Assembly (NCBI GenBank): GCA_902702965.1
Contig: CACRXP010000612.1
Coordinates: 62,001 to 126,000, forward strand
Direction: 5' to 3'
DNA from: Spirometra erinaceieuropaei
Taxonomy: Eukaryota; Platyhelminthes; Cestoda; Diphyllobothriidea; Diphyllobothriidae
DNA: 64,000 nucleotides
Part shown: in pieces, positions 11,629 to 22,900 of the stretch
Layout of the letters: every line of letters begins with the position of its first letter
How positions within the stretch are numbered: position 1 is the stretch's first letter
Notes under the pieces: model-generated
Databases searched by the model: none
What the model saw: the letters and a program-made list of their open reading frames with translations, nothing else
What the model was told of the DNA's origin: nothing
Translations under genes and position numbers: made by a program

Positions 11629-13421
11629 ATGCAGCCCTCCACTGACAGCGTCGCGGGTCACAACTTGTACTCCCATCTTTTCACTGAGCGACAACTAGCG
11701 GTTCAGCCCAAGGATGATCGACCAAAAGAATTTACTGCATCCGTCGAATCGGCGCTTCAAAAGTGTGAGACAAGCGAGGAGTGCAAGAACGCCATGCGAC
11801 AGCGATTGTCGACTTTCCTCACACTACATAGACGTCAGATAAATATTTCTAAGGCAGAAGATCGCTAACTTCTGAAAATGCCAAATCTGGAGGATATCGT
11901 CACCCTGCACAAAAATAGGCAACCTCTTGATGGACACGGAAGCTTATGCGCCATTGACCGTCCGCGAGTTTAAGAAGCTCCTCCTACATAAACGTCAGAC
12001 GAATATTTCTAAGGCAGAAGATCGAGAGCTTCTGAAAATACGAAAACTGGAGGATATCGTAACCCTGCACAAAACTAGGCAACCTCCTGATGGACACGGA
12101 AGCTTATGCGCCATTGACCGTCAGCGAGTGTTAGAAGCATGTAAACATCATAAGCAAGACGATCGGTAGGTTAAGGAATACGGGAGCTCTTACGAGAAGG
12201 AAAGCGCTGGCCGCAAAATCCAGTAATGCCGAAATGACGCACTTCTACGACCTACTAAAGGTCCACACGCTGGAGATGCCGCTCCGCCCCAAATTTTTGG
12301 CTGTCAAAGTGGCTGTACCAGTTACCTTGTCTCCTTACCAAGGATTCAGAGTGGACAGGGAATTCGGCTGGAGAGTTTTTGTCGAGCATCAAACGTCTGG
12401 AAGAAGAGGTAGATGAGGTGACGTGTCTATCGATACTACTTATAGATTCCTCCGGGAAAAGTATGACGAGATCAACCAACAGGTCAAAACAGCATGCATG
12501 ATCGAGCTTCCAGAACTGTATCTTAAGACTATCTTTTATACTTAAAGACCAAGTCTATGAGCAGAAGAAGGGGACACCGATGGGCTCGCCGCTGGCCTTC
12601 CTTGACGTATAAGTGACAAAACTGGAGGAGGGCAAGATAAGGCCAACGGTCCACCGCAAGACAACTAACTGCAGGAAAATTTTCCTCTTCAGAAGAGGCC
12701 AAACCGTTGGTTACAAACCCAGTTGTGTCAGGACCCTCTTACAACATTTTCAAAGACACAGCAGCCACGAAAATAGGAGGAAGGAGAAGACTAAGTACTT
12801 GCACGCACTATTTAAAGCCAACGGTTATTTTAAGTGCTTTATACGCAATTGTCTTAAGAAGCCATACCCTAAGCGGTCGGATGGAGCAAACCCGAAATTT
12901 TGGCTCGCAATCCCTTTTGTGGAAAACGTGTCAGAGGCGACGACAAGAATTCTGAAGCCTTTCGGGATCGGAGTGGCTCATAAGCCAGAGCCAACAATCC
13001 GACAGGAAATAATGAGGCCCAAAGAACTGCTATCGGTGACACAGCAATCAGCGGTGCTCCACAGCATACCATGTCAAAACAGTGCTGCGAGGTATGTTGG
13101 GGAAACGGGCAAACGTCCTGGCAAAAGACTGCATGAGCAACAATCAATCGTGAGGACAAACTCTATATGGTTTATGGCCACGTACAACAGAACAACCACA
13201 ATCTTACCCTTGTGAAGGACATGGTAGTCGGCAAAATCAATGATAAGATGGTCAGACTGATGCTCGAAAGTTGGTCCTCAAATAGCACACTCAACAGAGA
13301 CATAGATCTGCATACCGCCTACCAGGCGCTACGCACAAGGCTTGAGTCAGTGCAGGACAAGGCCATTAGCACAGTCGAGCAAAGTTACACGTTGTCTATC
13401 GCCGATGTCAACGGAAGGTAG
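11629..13421 (+). pseudogene. PLE beta polyprotein remnant: RT fingers/palm plus GIY-YIG
   Basis: PLE reverse transcriptase joined to a GIY-YIG endonuclease, in several frames with stops. In order: an N-terminal segment (11629-11868; NISKAEDR resembles the PLE fingers region), duplicated at 11987-12146; an FYDLLKVHTLEMPLRP segment (12241 onward) equal to the PLE fingers motif usually read as FYGLPKxHKxxxPLRP; a motif-B relic near 12570 (GTPMGSPL in another frame); then most of the palm, including the YxDD box, is missing. From 12613 to 13215 is the thumb/linker (GIGVAHKPEPTIRQ) and a GIY-YIG start (CQNSAARYVGETGKRPGKRL). The nuclease C-terminus continues in a new frame at 13167-13421 (KINDKMVRLMLESWSSNS). 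Loss of the catalytic palm and several frameshifts make it dead. Identification by family resemblance is strong. Confidence 0.85.
11827..12146 (+). repeat. 160-bp direct tandem duplication inside the PLE beta RT
   Basis: Two adjacent units, 11827-11986 and 11987-12146, share landmarks AATATTTCTAAGGCAGAAG and GGACACGGAAGC at a constant 160-base offset. 160 is not a multiple of three, so the duplication shifts the reading frame. Confidence 0.85.
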
Positions 13422-13714
13422 GATAAAAGCCGGTCGGCGGTCATTTGACCATCATGGGACGCCAGTTCCCCGCGACGCCCACGAGGCTGATATCAACTCA
13501 CATTAGCCCCATCAACAGATCAATCCTTTGAGTGACGAGGGGAAGGCCGACACGAATGCTGGCTCGCCAACAATTACAACGGCCGCAAAGGGGTCAACGA
13601 TGACCCGAGCCCACCGCCGGTCAATCGCCGATAGGTCAACGCTAGTCCGCGGCGAACGGGCACGGATATAATAACAGGCAGGTATCAAGGCTGAAGCAAT
13701 GAAGGCCAACACAT

Positions 13715-13756
13715 TACGCTGATGATGGTAACGAGAGTATTTCCGAAACGTAAGTT
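13715..13756 (+). ncRNA. Hammerhead-ribozyme-like motif (right arm of PLE beta)
   Basis: CTGATGA at 13719-13725, a short imperfect helix II (GGTAAC with the GTATTTCC side), GAAA at 13745-13748, then CGTA. UH (TA) at the cleavage position is allowed. It is the inverted partner of the motif at 11188-11230. Confidence 0.5.
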
Positions 13757-13788
13757 CACATCTTATTTGGTCCATGATTCGCTCTCTC

Positions 13789-14516
13789 TTCTTCGTCGTT
13801 TTTTTCAAGAGATGATAAACGCGACTCATATCTGAACCATATACGAAGCCTAAAATGTGCTCAGATCGCGAAGTTAGTACTATATTTTGAATATATGTAA
13901 ATAAAATGACCCTCGATTCACGATTCGCTTTTGCTACAAAAAAGATCCGAAATACCAAACGCGAAGAGATCGTCCACAACACGACCAGGTTTCTTCGGAA
14001 CTAACGTGTAAACTAGGACAACACACACTTTGAAGGCCAGCCTCCTTCGTACCAACCGTCAAAATGAGAACCTGATTTCCACTATCGAACGCGAACAGAT
14101 AAGACAGCGATAATTCAAGTGGATTACAAGACGATTTTCAGATAGTCGCAGTAATTCGACTTTGCCCATAGGAATCTCCCTAAAGGCTTACATGAGCTGA
14201 CCAAAGCACAAGAAAGTGAACGCGCAGAAACTTGCGGCCGGGCGTTGCAAAGGTTTTTGTACAATGGATTCTAAATATACATTATGACATTTGATAAGTA
14301 GGGGTCTAACCTAGTCAACCATAACCAAAAAAGGTTTCAAGAAGTCCAGCTTAACTCCGAGTTCCATGTAAATGTCGGTTTGGTAAAAAAGTGTGATCTA
14401 GTCATGATGAAGTTCCGAAAGATGTGCATAATTTGCACTTTTTCAAATAAACATGCCATCATTTTCAATGTATTTGGACTGTTTTAGAATTGCGAAAATT
14501 CCCATTGTAAAACTCA
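13789..14516. other. Interval between PLE beta and PLE gamma
   Basis: AT-rich, with no recognisable coding or RNA feature. A 156-codon minus-strand open frame (13982-13512) begins here but runs antisense through the PLE beta right arm and is rejected as a gene. Confidence 0.4.
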
Positions 14517-14719
14517 AAAGGCAATTTGGCGAGCCTACGTCTGCTTTCGATAAATTCTCTTCAGGCCTGTACATTTATATGGCTATTAAAGTAATGAATG
14601 CAAAAGATACGGGCAAATAGATAATTAATCTGTAACTTGGGTTTGGAGAGGGGAGGGGGAGGGTGAAAAACCATAATTCCAGTCGGCGCCAGGGCGAAGG
14701 TGGGTCCCGGCGAAGGTAA

Positions 14720-15275
14720 TTACATGCGGGTGGCTGGCTTGGTGGCTTTGACCCATGGTAACTGTGAGGCCTGCACGAAATTCTTCTGCGCGCATAGCAC
14801 CGGTCGGCGTACCCTAATTGCAGCCGCCTCTGCCGTAGCCAACAAGCGCTGCCCAAACAGTTTTGGATGGGTAGATGGGACCTTGTAGATCACTCTGAAG
14901 GCGTCTGTGGCGTCTACACGGTGGCCTGTGTCTACCATGTGCGCGAGGATCGAGCTGTTGATGTTCTTTATTTGTCCCTTTCCTAACCATGCTGGGAGAT
15001 GTTCTTTCATTCTTTTGGATAAACGTCGCCTCGTGCGACCAATATATTCTGCCCTACAGTAGCAGGTGAAGGAGTAAATACACATAGAGTTGGTCTGAGC
15101 TGGTAGTTTGTCCTTGCCCTCTCCGTATAGGATGGGACTGATGGAGAACAATACATGGGTGTCAGCTGCTGGAAAGGTCTGTGATACAGCTTGGGTTAGG
15201 CGTCTTCTCAGAAGTTCACTTGGTGCATCACCTTGAAATGGGACCCTGATAAAGAGCTTTTCTTTTTCCTGAAGA
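14720..15275 (-). pseudogene. Inverted-arm copy of the PLE gamma GIY-YIG C-terminus
   Basis: On the minus strand this encodes the same roughly 175-residue C-terminal block as 16808-17340, including the GIY-YIG core CIYSFTCYCRAEYIGRTRRR and the C-terminal HPKLFGQRLLATAEAAAIRV segment. It has no RT of its own. The open frame continues past the arm boundary into antisense of the RT start (15275-15325), which is not meaningful protein. It is a structural arm of the element, not a separate gene. Confidence 0.85.
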
Positions 15276-15324
15276 TTCAAGTCAGTACGTATACAGTTAT
15301 TCGTCCATATCTCTCGATAAAACA

Positions 15325-17340
15325 TCGATTGAAGCCTTATCGTTGGGTCCTAAGTTTTGCTGTCCTCGCCAACAACCCAACCAGCTAGAGTTAGAAAAAC
15401 AATTCGAGAACCTCTTTAATCAAACACCTGACCTTCAGCCAGTTTCGAAAGAGCGCGTACAACATTTTAAGTCGACGTTAGTCAATTGCTCTTACCAATA
15501 CCTGAACAGTCGTCAGACATATCGGGGCTTGCCGACAAAGTCACACATTGAGAAGTTAAAGCAGCCCCGGCAGAACAAAGACGTTCTGATAACTAGACCA
15601 GATAAGGGAACCGGCGTTGTTTTAATGGACAGGGTTGACTATATTACGAAAATACAGTCAATTCTGTCGGATCAGGCAAAGTTCCGAAAGAGAGGGTAGA
15701 CTATATTACGAAACTACAGTCAATTCTGTCGGATCAGGCAAAGTTCCGAAAGACAGAGAAGGTGAAGGACCGTACAGACGAGATTAAAGCACAACTGACT
15801 GTCTGCTTGAAAAGACTGCAGGCGGATGGTTGCATAAGCGAACACGACGTAGAGCACCTCCGACCCGTCGGTACGCATAAACCTCGGTTATATGGTTTGC
15901 CGAAGATGGCATACCGGTTCGCCCAATCCTCGATTTGAGAAACTCGCCGTACCATGCAATAGCGAAATGGCTGGCGGAGAAACTTAAGCCTCTGCAGTAT
16001 CAACTATCGCCACATAGCTATCGAGATAATTTTGAATTCATTAACGGCGTGAAAGACTTCGGTCTGAACGAAATGGTTATGTTTTCGTTAGATGTCTCGT
16101 CCCTTTTTACGAACGGACCGGTAACACAAACGGTCAACTACCTTTGTGATTTCATTGCCGACAATCAACAGGATATAGAAATGCCAGTAAATGCCCTCAA
16201 GTAATTGTTAATGAGGTGTAACTTGAAAGTCCAGTTCCTATTCGACAACAATCTATATAAGCAGATGGACGGCGTAGCAATGGGCTCGCCCCTTGGCCCG
16301 CTTTTGGCGAATATATTCATGGGAAAATTAGAAGCTTTCCAGCTACGTCACCAGATTAACGGTCTAAGATACTATGGGCGATACGTTGATGATATATTCG
16401 CGATTGCACCAAAACTAAGCGACATATCAATTCTACTGGGTGACATAAATCAGGCGCACCCCTCAATAAAATTCACTTTGGAAGAAGAAAAGTCCGGTTC
16501 ACTTCCGTTTCTGGATGTGCTTCTGAGTAGAAGACCTGACGGCAGCATTAGACGTAGCGTAAGAAAACGTGGTCCGGACAATACACCCATTTTAGCAGTT
16601 TCGTACCGTTAAACGGTAAACGTAATTTAGTCCGCTGTTTGACAGAAAGATTGAGAAGAATCCGCTTAGCTGATAGCGTTGAGAAAGAGCTTAAGATCAT
16701 GGTCAGTCTATTTCGCCAAAACGGGTATCCTGACCAATTCATCGCTAAGAACATGGCCGAAAGACCGCAAAAGCCACCGATACTGACGGCAGGAAAGAAA
16801 AGGCTCTTTCTCAGCGTCCCATTTCAAGGTGATGCACCAAGTGAACTTCTGAGAAGACGCCTAACCCAAGCTGTATCACAGACCTTTCCAGCAGCTGACA
16901 CCCATGTATTGTTCTCCATCAGTCCCATCCTATACGGAGAGGGCAAGGACAAACTACCAGCTCAGACCAACTCTATGTGTATTTACTCCTTCACCTGCTA
17001 CTGTAGGGCAGAATATATTGGTCGCACGAGGCGACGTTTATCCAAAAGAATGAAAGAACATCTCCCAGCATGGTTAGGAAAGGGACAAATAAAGAACATC
17101 AACAGCTCGATCCTCGCGCACATGGTAGACACAGGCCACCGTGTAGACGCCACAGACGCCTTCAGAGTGATCTACAAGGTCCCATCTACCCATCCAAAAC
17201 TGTTTGGGCAGCGCTTGTTGGCTACGGCAGAGGCGGCTGCAATTAGGGTACGCCGACCGGTGCTATGCGCGCAGAAGAATTTCGTGCAGGCCTCACAGTT
17301 ACCATGGGTCAAAGCCACCAAGCCAGCCACCCGCATGTAA
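15325..17340 (+). pseudogene. PLE gamma reverse transcriptase-GIY-YIG endonuclease, nearly full length, broken
   Basis: PLE polyprotein of about 670 codons. From the N-terminus: LSLGPKFCCPRQQPNQLELE (15337 onward), the conserved start of the PLE RT; LITRPDKGTGVVLMDR (fingers, about 15590); LRNSPYHAIAKWL (15935 onward); DGVAMGSPLGPLLANIF (motif B, from 16268); the catalytic YVDD at 16382-16393 (GRYVDDIFAI); ERLRRIRL to NMAERPQKPP (thumb/linker, 16650-16775); and the GIY-YIG nuclease with IY at 16981 and YIG at 17014-17022. Breaks: a 62-bp tandem duplication at 15631-15754 shifts frame and gives a stop at 15699; a frameshift near 15905 where the usual PK-THK-PL segment is shortened; an in-frame stop at 16202-16204; a frameshift near 16570 just after RRSVRK. 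All catalytic motifs are otherwise present. The C-terminus ends at 17340 in a frame that also covers the right arm. Confidence 0.9.
15631..15754 (+). repeat. 62-bp tandem duplication in PLE gamma RT
   Basis: The units 15631-15692 and 15693-15754 differ at only a few positions (landmarks ACTATATTACGAAA and TCTGTCGGATCAGGC). The length is not divisible by three, so it breaks the RT frame. Confidence 0.9.
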
Positions 17341-17649
17341 TTACCTTCGCCGGGACCCACCTTCGCCCTGGCGCCGACTGGAATTATGGTTTTTCACCCT
17401 CCCCCTCCCCTCTCCAAACCCAAGTTACAGATTAATTATCTATTTGCCCGTATCTTTTGCATTCATTACTTTAATAGCCATATAAATGTACAGGCCTGAA
17501 GAGAATTTATCGAAAGCGGACGTATGCTTGCCAAATTGCCTTTGGAATTTTTAATATCCACTACCAGCAATTAGGCCGAGTTTACGACAAGCTTAAAATG
17601 ATGCACGTGGTATCGGTTCGTCAAAACGCGCTCTGTTTATGCAGAACTA

Positions 17650-18557
17650 CAGTAACTGACCGATCGCATGAAATCCAGAAATGCGTCTTCGATTAGGAAG
17701 TATTATTTATTTGAAGCTGTAATACTGACTCTCACATGACTTAGTCTTATATTATTTCAAACTTGCTAGGATGGTGACATTTGAGTGCACTTATCGCCTA
17801 CTCCCTGCAGAAACAATATACTCTTAAAATGACTACTGAATTAGCATGCATTTTTCACACTGATTTTTAACGGTCTACTATATTCATACACATTTATCTT
17901 ACAGGAGGCATGCAAAAAATATTGTTCAGTCTTTTTGCAGAGAAATGCATTGTTTTTCATGTGTATCTCAAATAGTTAACCTTTTTTGTACAGTTTCTTG
18001 TCGTGGCATTTTTTAACTACCGTGTAATGTCATTTACGCATCATCGTACTTGTCATTTTATTAATTTTTGCAAGAAATATACAACGAAGTCCGCATTCGC
18101 TGTACTGGTTTACGAAGTCCATATAATATTTTCTCACGCAGAAAAGTATACGTTAAAAATTATTATTAATAAAGGCTATTTCAATGGCTTATTAGGATGA
18201 AATACTTTGAACATTGGGTGATTTTTAAAACCTCATTATGTACTTCAAGTGGAAAAAATACAACGATAATGGGATTTTCTAATCCCAAAGTAAACAAGGG
18301 CATATGCCCTCCATGTTTGCTGTGAAATATGTGTTAATTTATTTGACCTTTGAAAATCACAGCGAGTAGTAAATGTTGTCATTTTTACCTCGTGTGGATT
18401 TTGCAGGTGGTCGGAAAAGGATGCATTCAAAGGCCAAAATCCTGGCAATTCCGCGATTTTATAGGATCTTATCGCGCATTAATCAATATTTCATCTTTGA
18501 CCAAGTAATATTTCCTAGTCAAACTTGCATTCCAGAATTTCGACCAGTCTTGCACTG
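17650..18557. mobile_element. E-family element copy E6
   Basis: The left end is TA followed by CAGTAACTGACCGATCGCATG (terminus at 17650), like the ends of E1, E2 and E5. Internal landmarks AAAATGACTACT and TAGCATGCATTTTTCAC (about 17830-17860) match the left arm of E2. About 18345-18420 (TTTGAAAATCACAGCGAG, GTCATTTTTACC) matches the right arm inverted. The right end is proposed near CACTG at 18557 but is decayed. There is no coding capacity. Confidence 0.55.
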
Positions 18558-19740
18558 TGTTTTAAACCTTATATTGCAAAAACGACGTAAAAAGGGATCA
18601 AACTTGTTGAACATCCTGCCTATAGCGCAGATAACAAAACACATGAGTATAACTTCCTTTGATCAAAGCAGCACTTCCTTCGAGATAATCGATTCGAGTC
18701 ATTTGAGGATGTTGATGATGCATGCCAAAAGTCCTTGAATAAAACAGTAAGGAATGGTATTTTAACAATATCCGGATGCTAAGAGTTTGTTGACTTCATA
18801 CTGCTGAAAATAATGGACTTTAACCTGAAGAATGGCAGTTATCGTTTTGTTGACGAAAGCAATGTGCGGATTTGTTCAGTAAATTCCGGCATAAAAGCAA
18901 GTTTCTTAAATGTGTTTCAGAACTCTTGCTCGATTAAACAAGACAGACGCACTTTAAAAGCATCTTGAGACGCATGTTAATTTTGATACACTTGACGCAT
19001 TCTTTGAAGTTTCCGCTAGGATAATTGTTCCCCTGAATTTATGCAAATTAAGAATTTATTAAAATATAATTTTGATAGACGTTCTTTCATAGGATAAAAG
19101 TACTTTACTTTGTACTTCATGCAAACAGCCTTTAATGAACAGTCAACATGTTTTTAGTACTGGATATCTAGAAAGCTAACTGACTGGTTCATTCCGCAGC
19201 ACCGTATCCAACATGTCCGAGACTATTCTAAACACAACCATCTGATCTTGTTCGAGGACGACAAAGGAAGTATCCACATTCTTAGCGCAGAATTTGTGCC
19301 ACCGACATTGGACGTTTAGCGATTCAAGCGGTTCAAAACCCACCATAACTATAAGCCCCTAAAATCGTTGAACCCATTTCGTCATTATTCATTTGGCCGT
19401 AAACATACCTGTCCGTCCCATCAAATTATATTTTTTTCGTCAATTAGTCCAGCTCTTTCTAACCTGCAAATCCAAAACAGGCGCACAGTGACTCAAAAAC
19501 AAAAATTTGTCCGCCCAAAAATGACGATGATCGCTAATATAATTGCTTTAAGATTTTTATCGAAACACAATGCCTATTAAAACAACTAAAACAACCTTAT
19601 GGGAACATATGGTATTTTTTGAAGGAAACGATTCAAATCAAAGTACGTATCTACCTTTTCCTATTACTAATATCGTAACAATTTAATTGGATGAAACACT
19701 GAGTGAGTTGTTCTATGTCTAAAAATAAAAAAACGCCAAA
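18558..19740. other. AT-rich interval without recognisable gene
   Basis: No protein or RNA similarity was recognised. A TTTAACCTGAAGAATGGCAG block near 18820 resembles TTTAACCTGGAAGAATGCCA near 4600, hinting at another undefined interspersed repeat. Confidence 0.35.
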
Positions 19741-19762
19741 TATATATATATATATATATATA
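19741..19762. repeat. (TA)n microsatellite
   Basis: An uninterrupted TA run of about 22 bases. Confidence 0.9.
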
Positions 19763-21845
19763 CGGTAGAACGGCAAAAAGCACTGTACTGACTGCAAAAG
19801 AGAATACAGTTTTTTTTCCATTTTCCACTGAAGCGTGTGCGGCGAATAAACCTCTAGGAATGCGCAAAGATTGAATTCACTTAAGTGTAGTCCTACCGAC
19901 ATGAGGTCGAGTATTATTCTCGATTCAGCCTATCTGACACAAGGAAGAGGGCATGGATTGCATGACGGGCAACCTCAACACATTTACTTTATCGCTCCCT
20001 CATGCAAAACAGGTAACATATGTCACGCGAGTCGGGAGATATCCACAAAATTTAAAAAAACATATCGGTATTGATGCTAAAAAGGCATAATTAGGCAAGT
20101 AAGCATATCACCATCTGCAGGCCACTATTGAGGTTTATTTCGTGATTTATACGGTTTCGTGGAACGAAGTGTACATTTCGGTGAGCAGGTGTTAGGATCG
20201 GCACAAACCGCTGTCATCAGATTACGCAAGCCCCTCTTGCGAGCGCCAAAATACCTCGTGCAAGTTACGAATCCGCCGCGGTCAATTGTATTCACTTCTC
20301 TTTACCTTTCTGCCTTAAACAGCTCCTCGACATGACTCACCACAGCTCCATCAATTAAAAACTGGCCGATACTTAGTGACTCACATAAACGCTTAATGTT
20401 AAGCCGTCATAATATAAATAAACTAGTTGGGCAATTACCAACAAGGAACAAACGTCTGCTTGTCTGATCGTCCTTTAAACGTTATTTAAATTTTAGCTCA
20501 GACCGAATGTTGAAAATTTTAGTATATTGCCTAATCATGCTTTTTTGAAATTGTTTAATAGGACTATTTCACAGACTGGAGTTGCCTGTGTGCACAGACT
20601 TTGTGATTTACGTTCAAAATTTGCAAGAGTATAATGAAATGAAATATAGGGAATTACAAATGCCTTATGGCGTTTAGTGTCGCAAGCCTTCAGTAAAGTC
20701 CACAAAGCCGATGATCAAAAAAACCACGTGAGTGGATGTTTAATATTCAGCATTAGCGAAGCAATCAAAAATTAATTCCTATCAGTTAAGAATCGGATAA
20801 CTTTTCATCAACGGTATGCTTGATTTTTGACTACACGTATTATGTCAACGGCCAACCTTTTTTTATTTGATCGCTCATTCAGTGGCAGAATATGCTGATC
20901 TTTTGTAAAGCGCGCATCCAATTGTTTTAATTGATCTTAAATCGCCCTAAGGCCGATGGCGAAAAGATAAATTCCTCCCACCTCTGTACCGCGGTAGGTC
21001 GGTGCATGCGTGATCATAACATGAAAGTCTATATGAAATACAGCGAATTTATCGGATGTTTTCTTTTTGCGAAGATCTTTTTGAGTCCAGACTTTGCCCT
21101 TCTGCATTTATTAGATTTACGGTTCCTGGTGAACCGGTGACAGTTACTCTATGGAGAATTCTGAGACTGTGCGAAACATACAGACCACAACAAAGGTCAA
21201 ACTTTTTTTTACGATCTCAGTGCAACTGTAGCCAAGTAAAAACGGGTCAAGTAGCCTGGTGGTTTCTTCTGGAGCCGCTTGACCAACAACGCGTCAAGCG
21301 TCATGATTTGTGTTGGCAGCCTATTGGCTGACACTTTACGACTGTCGAGGTCCTTTCACCCAAATACTATTGCCCTCTCCCCCAAATTCGTTCCTAAGGT
21401 GCTTCGGACAGATGAAATTTTCATGAACGATGCGTTATTGTAAACGCTTTTTTCAATGCCTACACATCTGAAACGTGTCTTCTAGAACATATGACAAACA
21501 CAGCAGATGCATATGGAGAATTTAAGCATAGTCTTCAAACTTCAGTTTCTCGTCACATCCAAGATGTTTGGCGGGTGCTGTATTCTGACATAGTTTCCGC
21601 TAAAGTTTCTCAATGCCTGTACTAACCGTCTCCAAATGACTTTCTACATGTCGTCTTAGTTTGGCTGAGGTGGCTGAGATAGGGCTACTTCGTAAGGTTA
21701 TCCAGTAGTATCTCGGATATTTTCCACGGTTAATACATTCTCATATGAATTTCCTCTTCACATTTACCCACGCATGTCTAGTGTCAAACTTCAGGAATCC
21801 GTTGAGTTCTTTTAACACCGATGTATCTTTGGACTGTCTAAATTC
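19763..21845. other. Interval without recognisable gene
   Basis: Only short open frames occur. A frame at 21056-21331 is rich in Gln, Cys and Arg and resembles nothing I know. No element boundaries were found. Confidence 0.35.
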
Positions 21846-21849
21846 TTCT

Positions 21850-21985
21850 AAAATTCCCATATTACGATTGAAGAGTCAGATGTCGAACATATGTTTTCGG
21901 TAACTCATAATCATCGGCCTGATGATTAGTTACCGAAACATGTGTTCGCCAACTGACTATACAATCTTAATATGGGAATTTTCGA
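21850..21985. repeat. Foldback (about 60-bp arms) with PLE-end-like sequence in both arms
   Basis: The left arm (about 21852-21912) is the inverted copy of the right arm (about 21920-21982), with centre near 21917. Each arm, read outwards from the centre, contains (C)TGATGA/CGATGA, GTTACCGAAA(A)CAT and GTTCG, then ATATGGGAATTTT at the far end. The same order occurs on the minus strand at 4165-4195. It resembles the end of a PLE-type pLTR in inverted orientation. The hammerhead reading fails because the base after the putative U16.1 is G. Confidence 0.7.
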
Positions 21986-22412
21986 AAAAACTAAAAAAAG
22001 TAATTATGATTTTTGTGAGGCCTCTTTTTGGCTTATTTGCAATTAAGATGGTGGATGCAGAGCGCTTATTTCCAGTGGAAAAGGTTTCAATATGTGCATA
22101 CCTGCTTAAGAGAGATATTTACATTTAACTGAGAACGCACTCATCATCGTGCGTCTCCTAAGGCGACTTTAAATCATATTCGTTTGGGTTATTAATGAAG
22201 GGCGAAAATGATATCGCCAGAAAAATGATGCCCGTCACGGTACAACGCAGGCAAATATTTTAAGGAATTTCGTCAATTTGTTTTTTGCTTGACATTCATG
22301 TCCTGTCAGATGGCCCAAACCACGAAAAACCGAGACGGTACCGCTTGCTTTTCGAAGACATTTTAACGAATGAAGGTTTTAACTGAAACCTAAACACATA
22401 CAGTGGGCTATA
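21986..22412. other. Interval up to the assembly gap, no recognisable gene
   Basis: AT-rich, with no similarity recognised. Confidence 0.35.
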
Positions 22413-22486
22413 NNNNNNNNNNNNNNNNNNNNNNNNNNNNNNNNNNNNNNNNNNNNNNNNNNNNNNNNNNNNNNNNNNNNNNNNNN
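22413..22486. other. Assembly gap (74 N)
   Basis: A run of undetermined bases. Sequence changes from AT-rich before it to pyrimidine-rich after it, so the join should be treated with caution. Confidence 1.
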
Positions 22487-22900
22487 ACGGTTGCCCTGCT
22501 CCCCTCCGCCCTCTTTCACCTTCTCATTGGCCCTCTTCCTCTTCCACTCCGCTTTTTCATCCGCCCTTTTCCTACATCACCTTTCTCTACAATTCCTGCT
22601 CTACTCCTTCCCTCCGTGGTCAAAAAATCATACGCTATACTTTCACTCCATCTAAGTCAGTAGATCTCACGGCTAGAGCGACATGCAATAACGTAGGCAA
22701 CCCAGGCCAATCGGGCCGTTCTCTCTTAAACCAAACAACCCTACTTAGGTAGTGCATTGCTTACTCCTGCAATACGGGAGGTCGCAACTGTTGCCCTAAA
22801 TAAGTGTTGGGTTCATGATATTTGCGTGAGAACCGCGGCTTACAGACTAAAATACCTTCACTTACAAACAAGAAACGACAGTTCCTCTCTCACTTCTCTA
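22487..22900. other. Pyrimidine-rich tract, then the probable 5' region of the RTE-like LINE
   Basis: 22487-22620 is strongly C/T-rich. 22680-22900 leads directly into the LINE endonuclease frame and may be its 5' end, but I cannot define a start. Confidence 0.4.

Larger units (their letters stand above)
11163..13788 (+). mobile_element. PLE 'beta', decayed, between inverted pLTR-like arms
   Basis: The element is bounded by inverted arms: left 11163-11555 and right 13430-13788. Starting from an ATGGACCAAAT landmark at each outer end, the arms align along their length with many substitutions and short indels, so the insertion looks old. Each arm carries a hammerhead-like core pointing outwards (minus at 11188-11230, plus at 13715-13756). 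Between the arms is a broken PLE reading frame (RT plus GIY-YIG) on the plus strand. Inverted partial LTRs flanking an RT/GIY-YIG frame is the known PLE architecture. Confidence 0.85.
14517..17543 (+). mobile_element. PLE 'gamma', youngest-looking element, with about 0.75-kb inverted arms
   Basis: The left arm (14517 to about 15275) is the inverted copy of the right arm (about 16790-17543). The translated endonuclease C-terminus is residue-for-residue identical in both arms, and the non-coding tail (a G-rich/C-rich run and a GGCGCCGACTGGAATTA landmark) also matches. The plus-oriented body 15325-17340 encodes RT plus GIY-YIG. Such arms fit the inverted partial-LTR structure of PLEs. Near-identity of the arms against the broken body suggests either recent insertion of an already damaged template or arm homogenisation. 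Confidence 0.85.

Noticed and set aside
13512..13982. 156-codon minus-strand open frame
   Set aside because: It runs antisense through the PLE beta right arm, including its hammerhead motif. The composition follows the arm and there is no protein similarity.
14575..14888. Open frames in other phases of the PLE gamma arm (and their mirror at 17172-17485)
   Set aside because: They are the same DNA as the nuclease C-terminus and 3' tail read in the wrong frame or strand. They occur twice only because the arm is duplicated.
21918..21950. Hammerhead ribozyme in the foldback
   Set aside because: CTGATGA and GAAA are present, but helix II cannot form and the base after the putative U16.1 is G, which is not permitted at the cleavage position.
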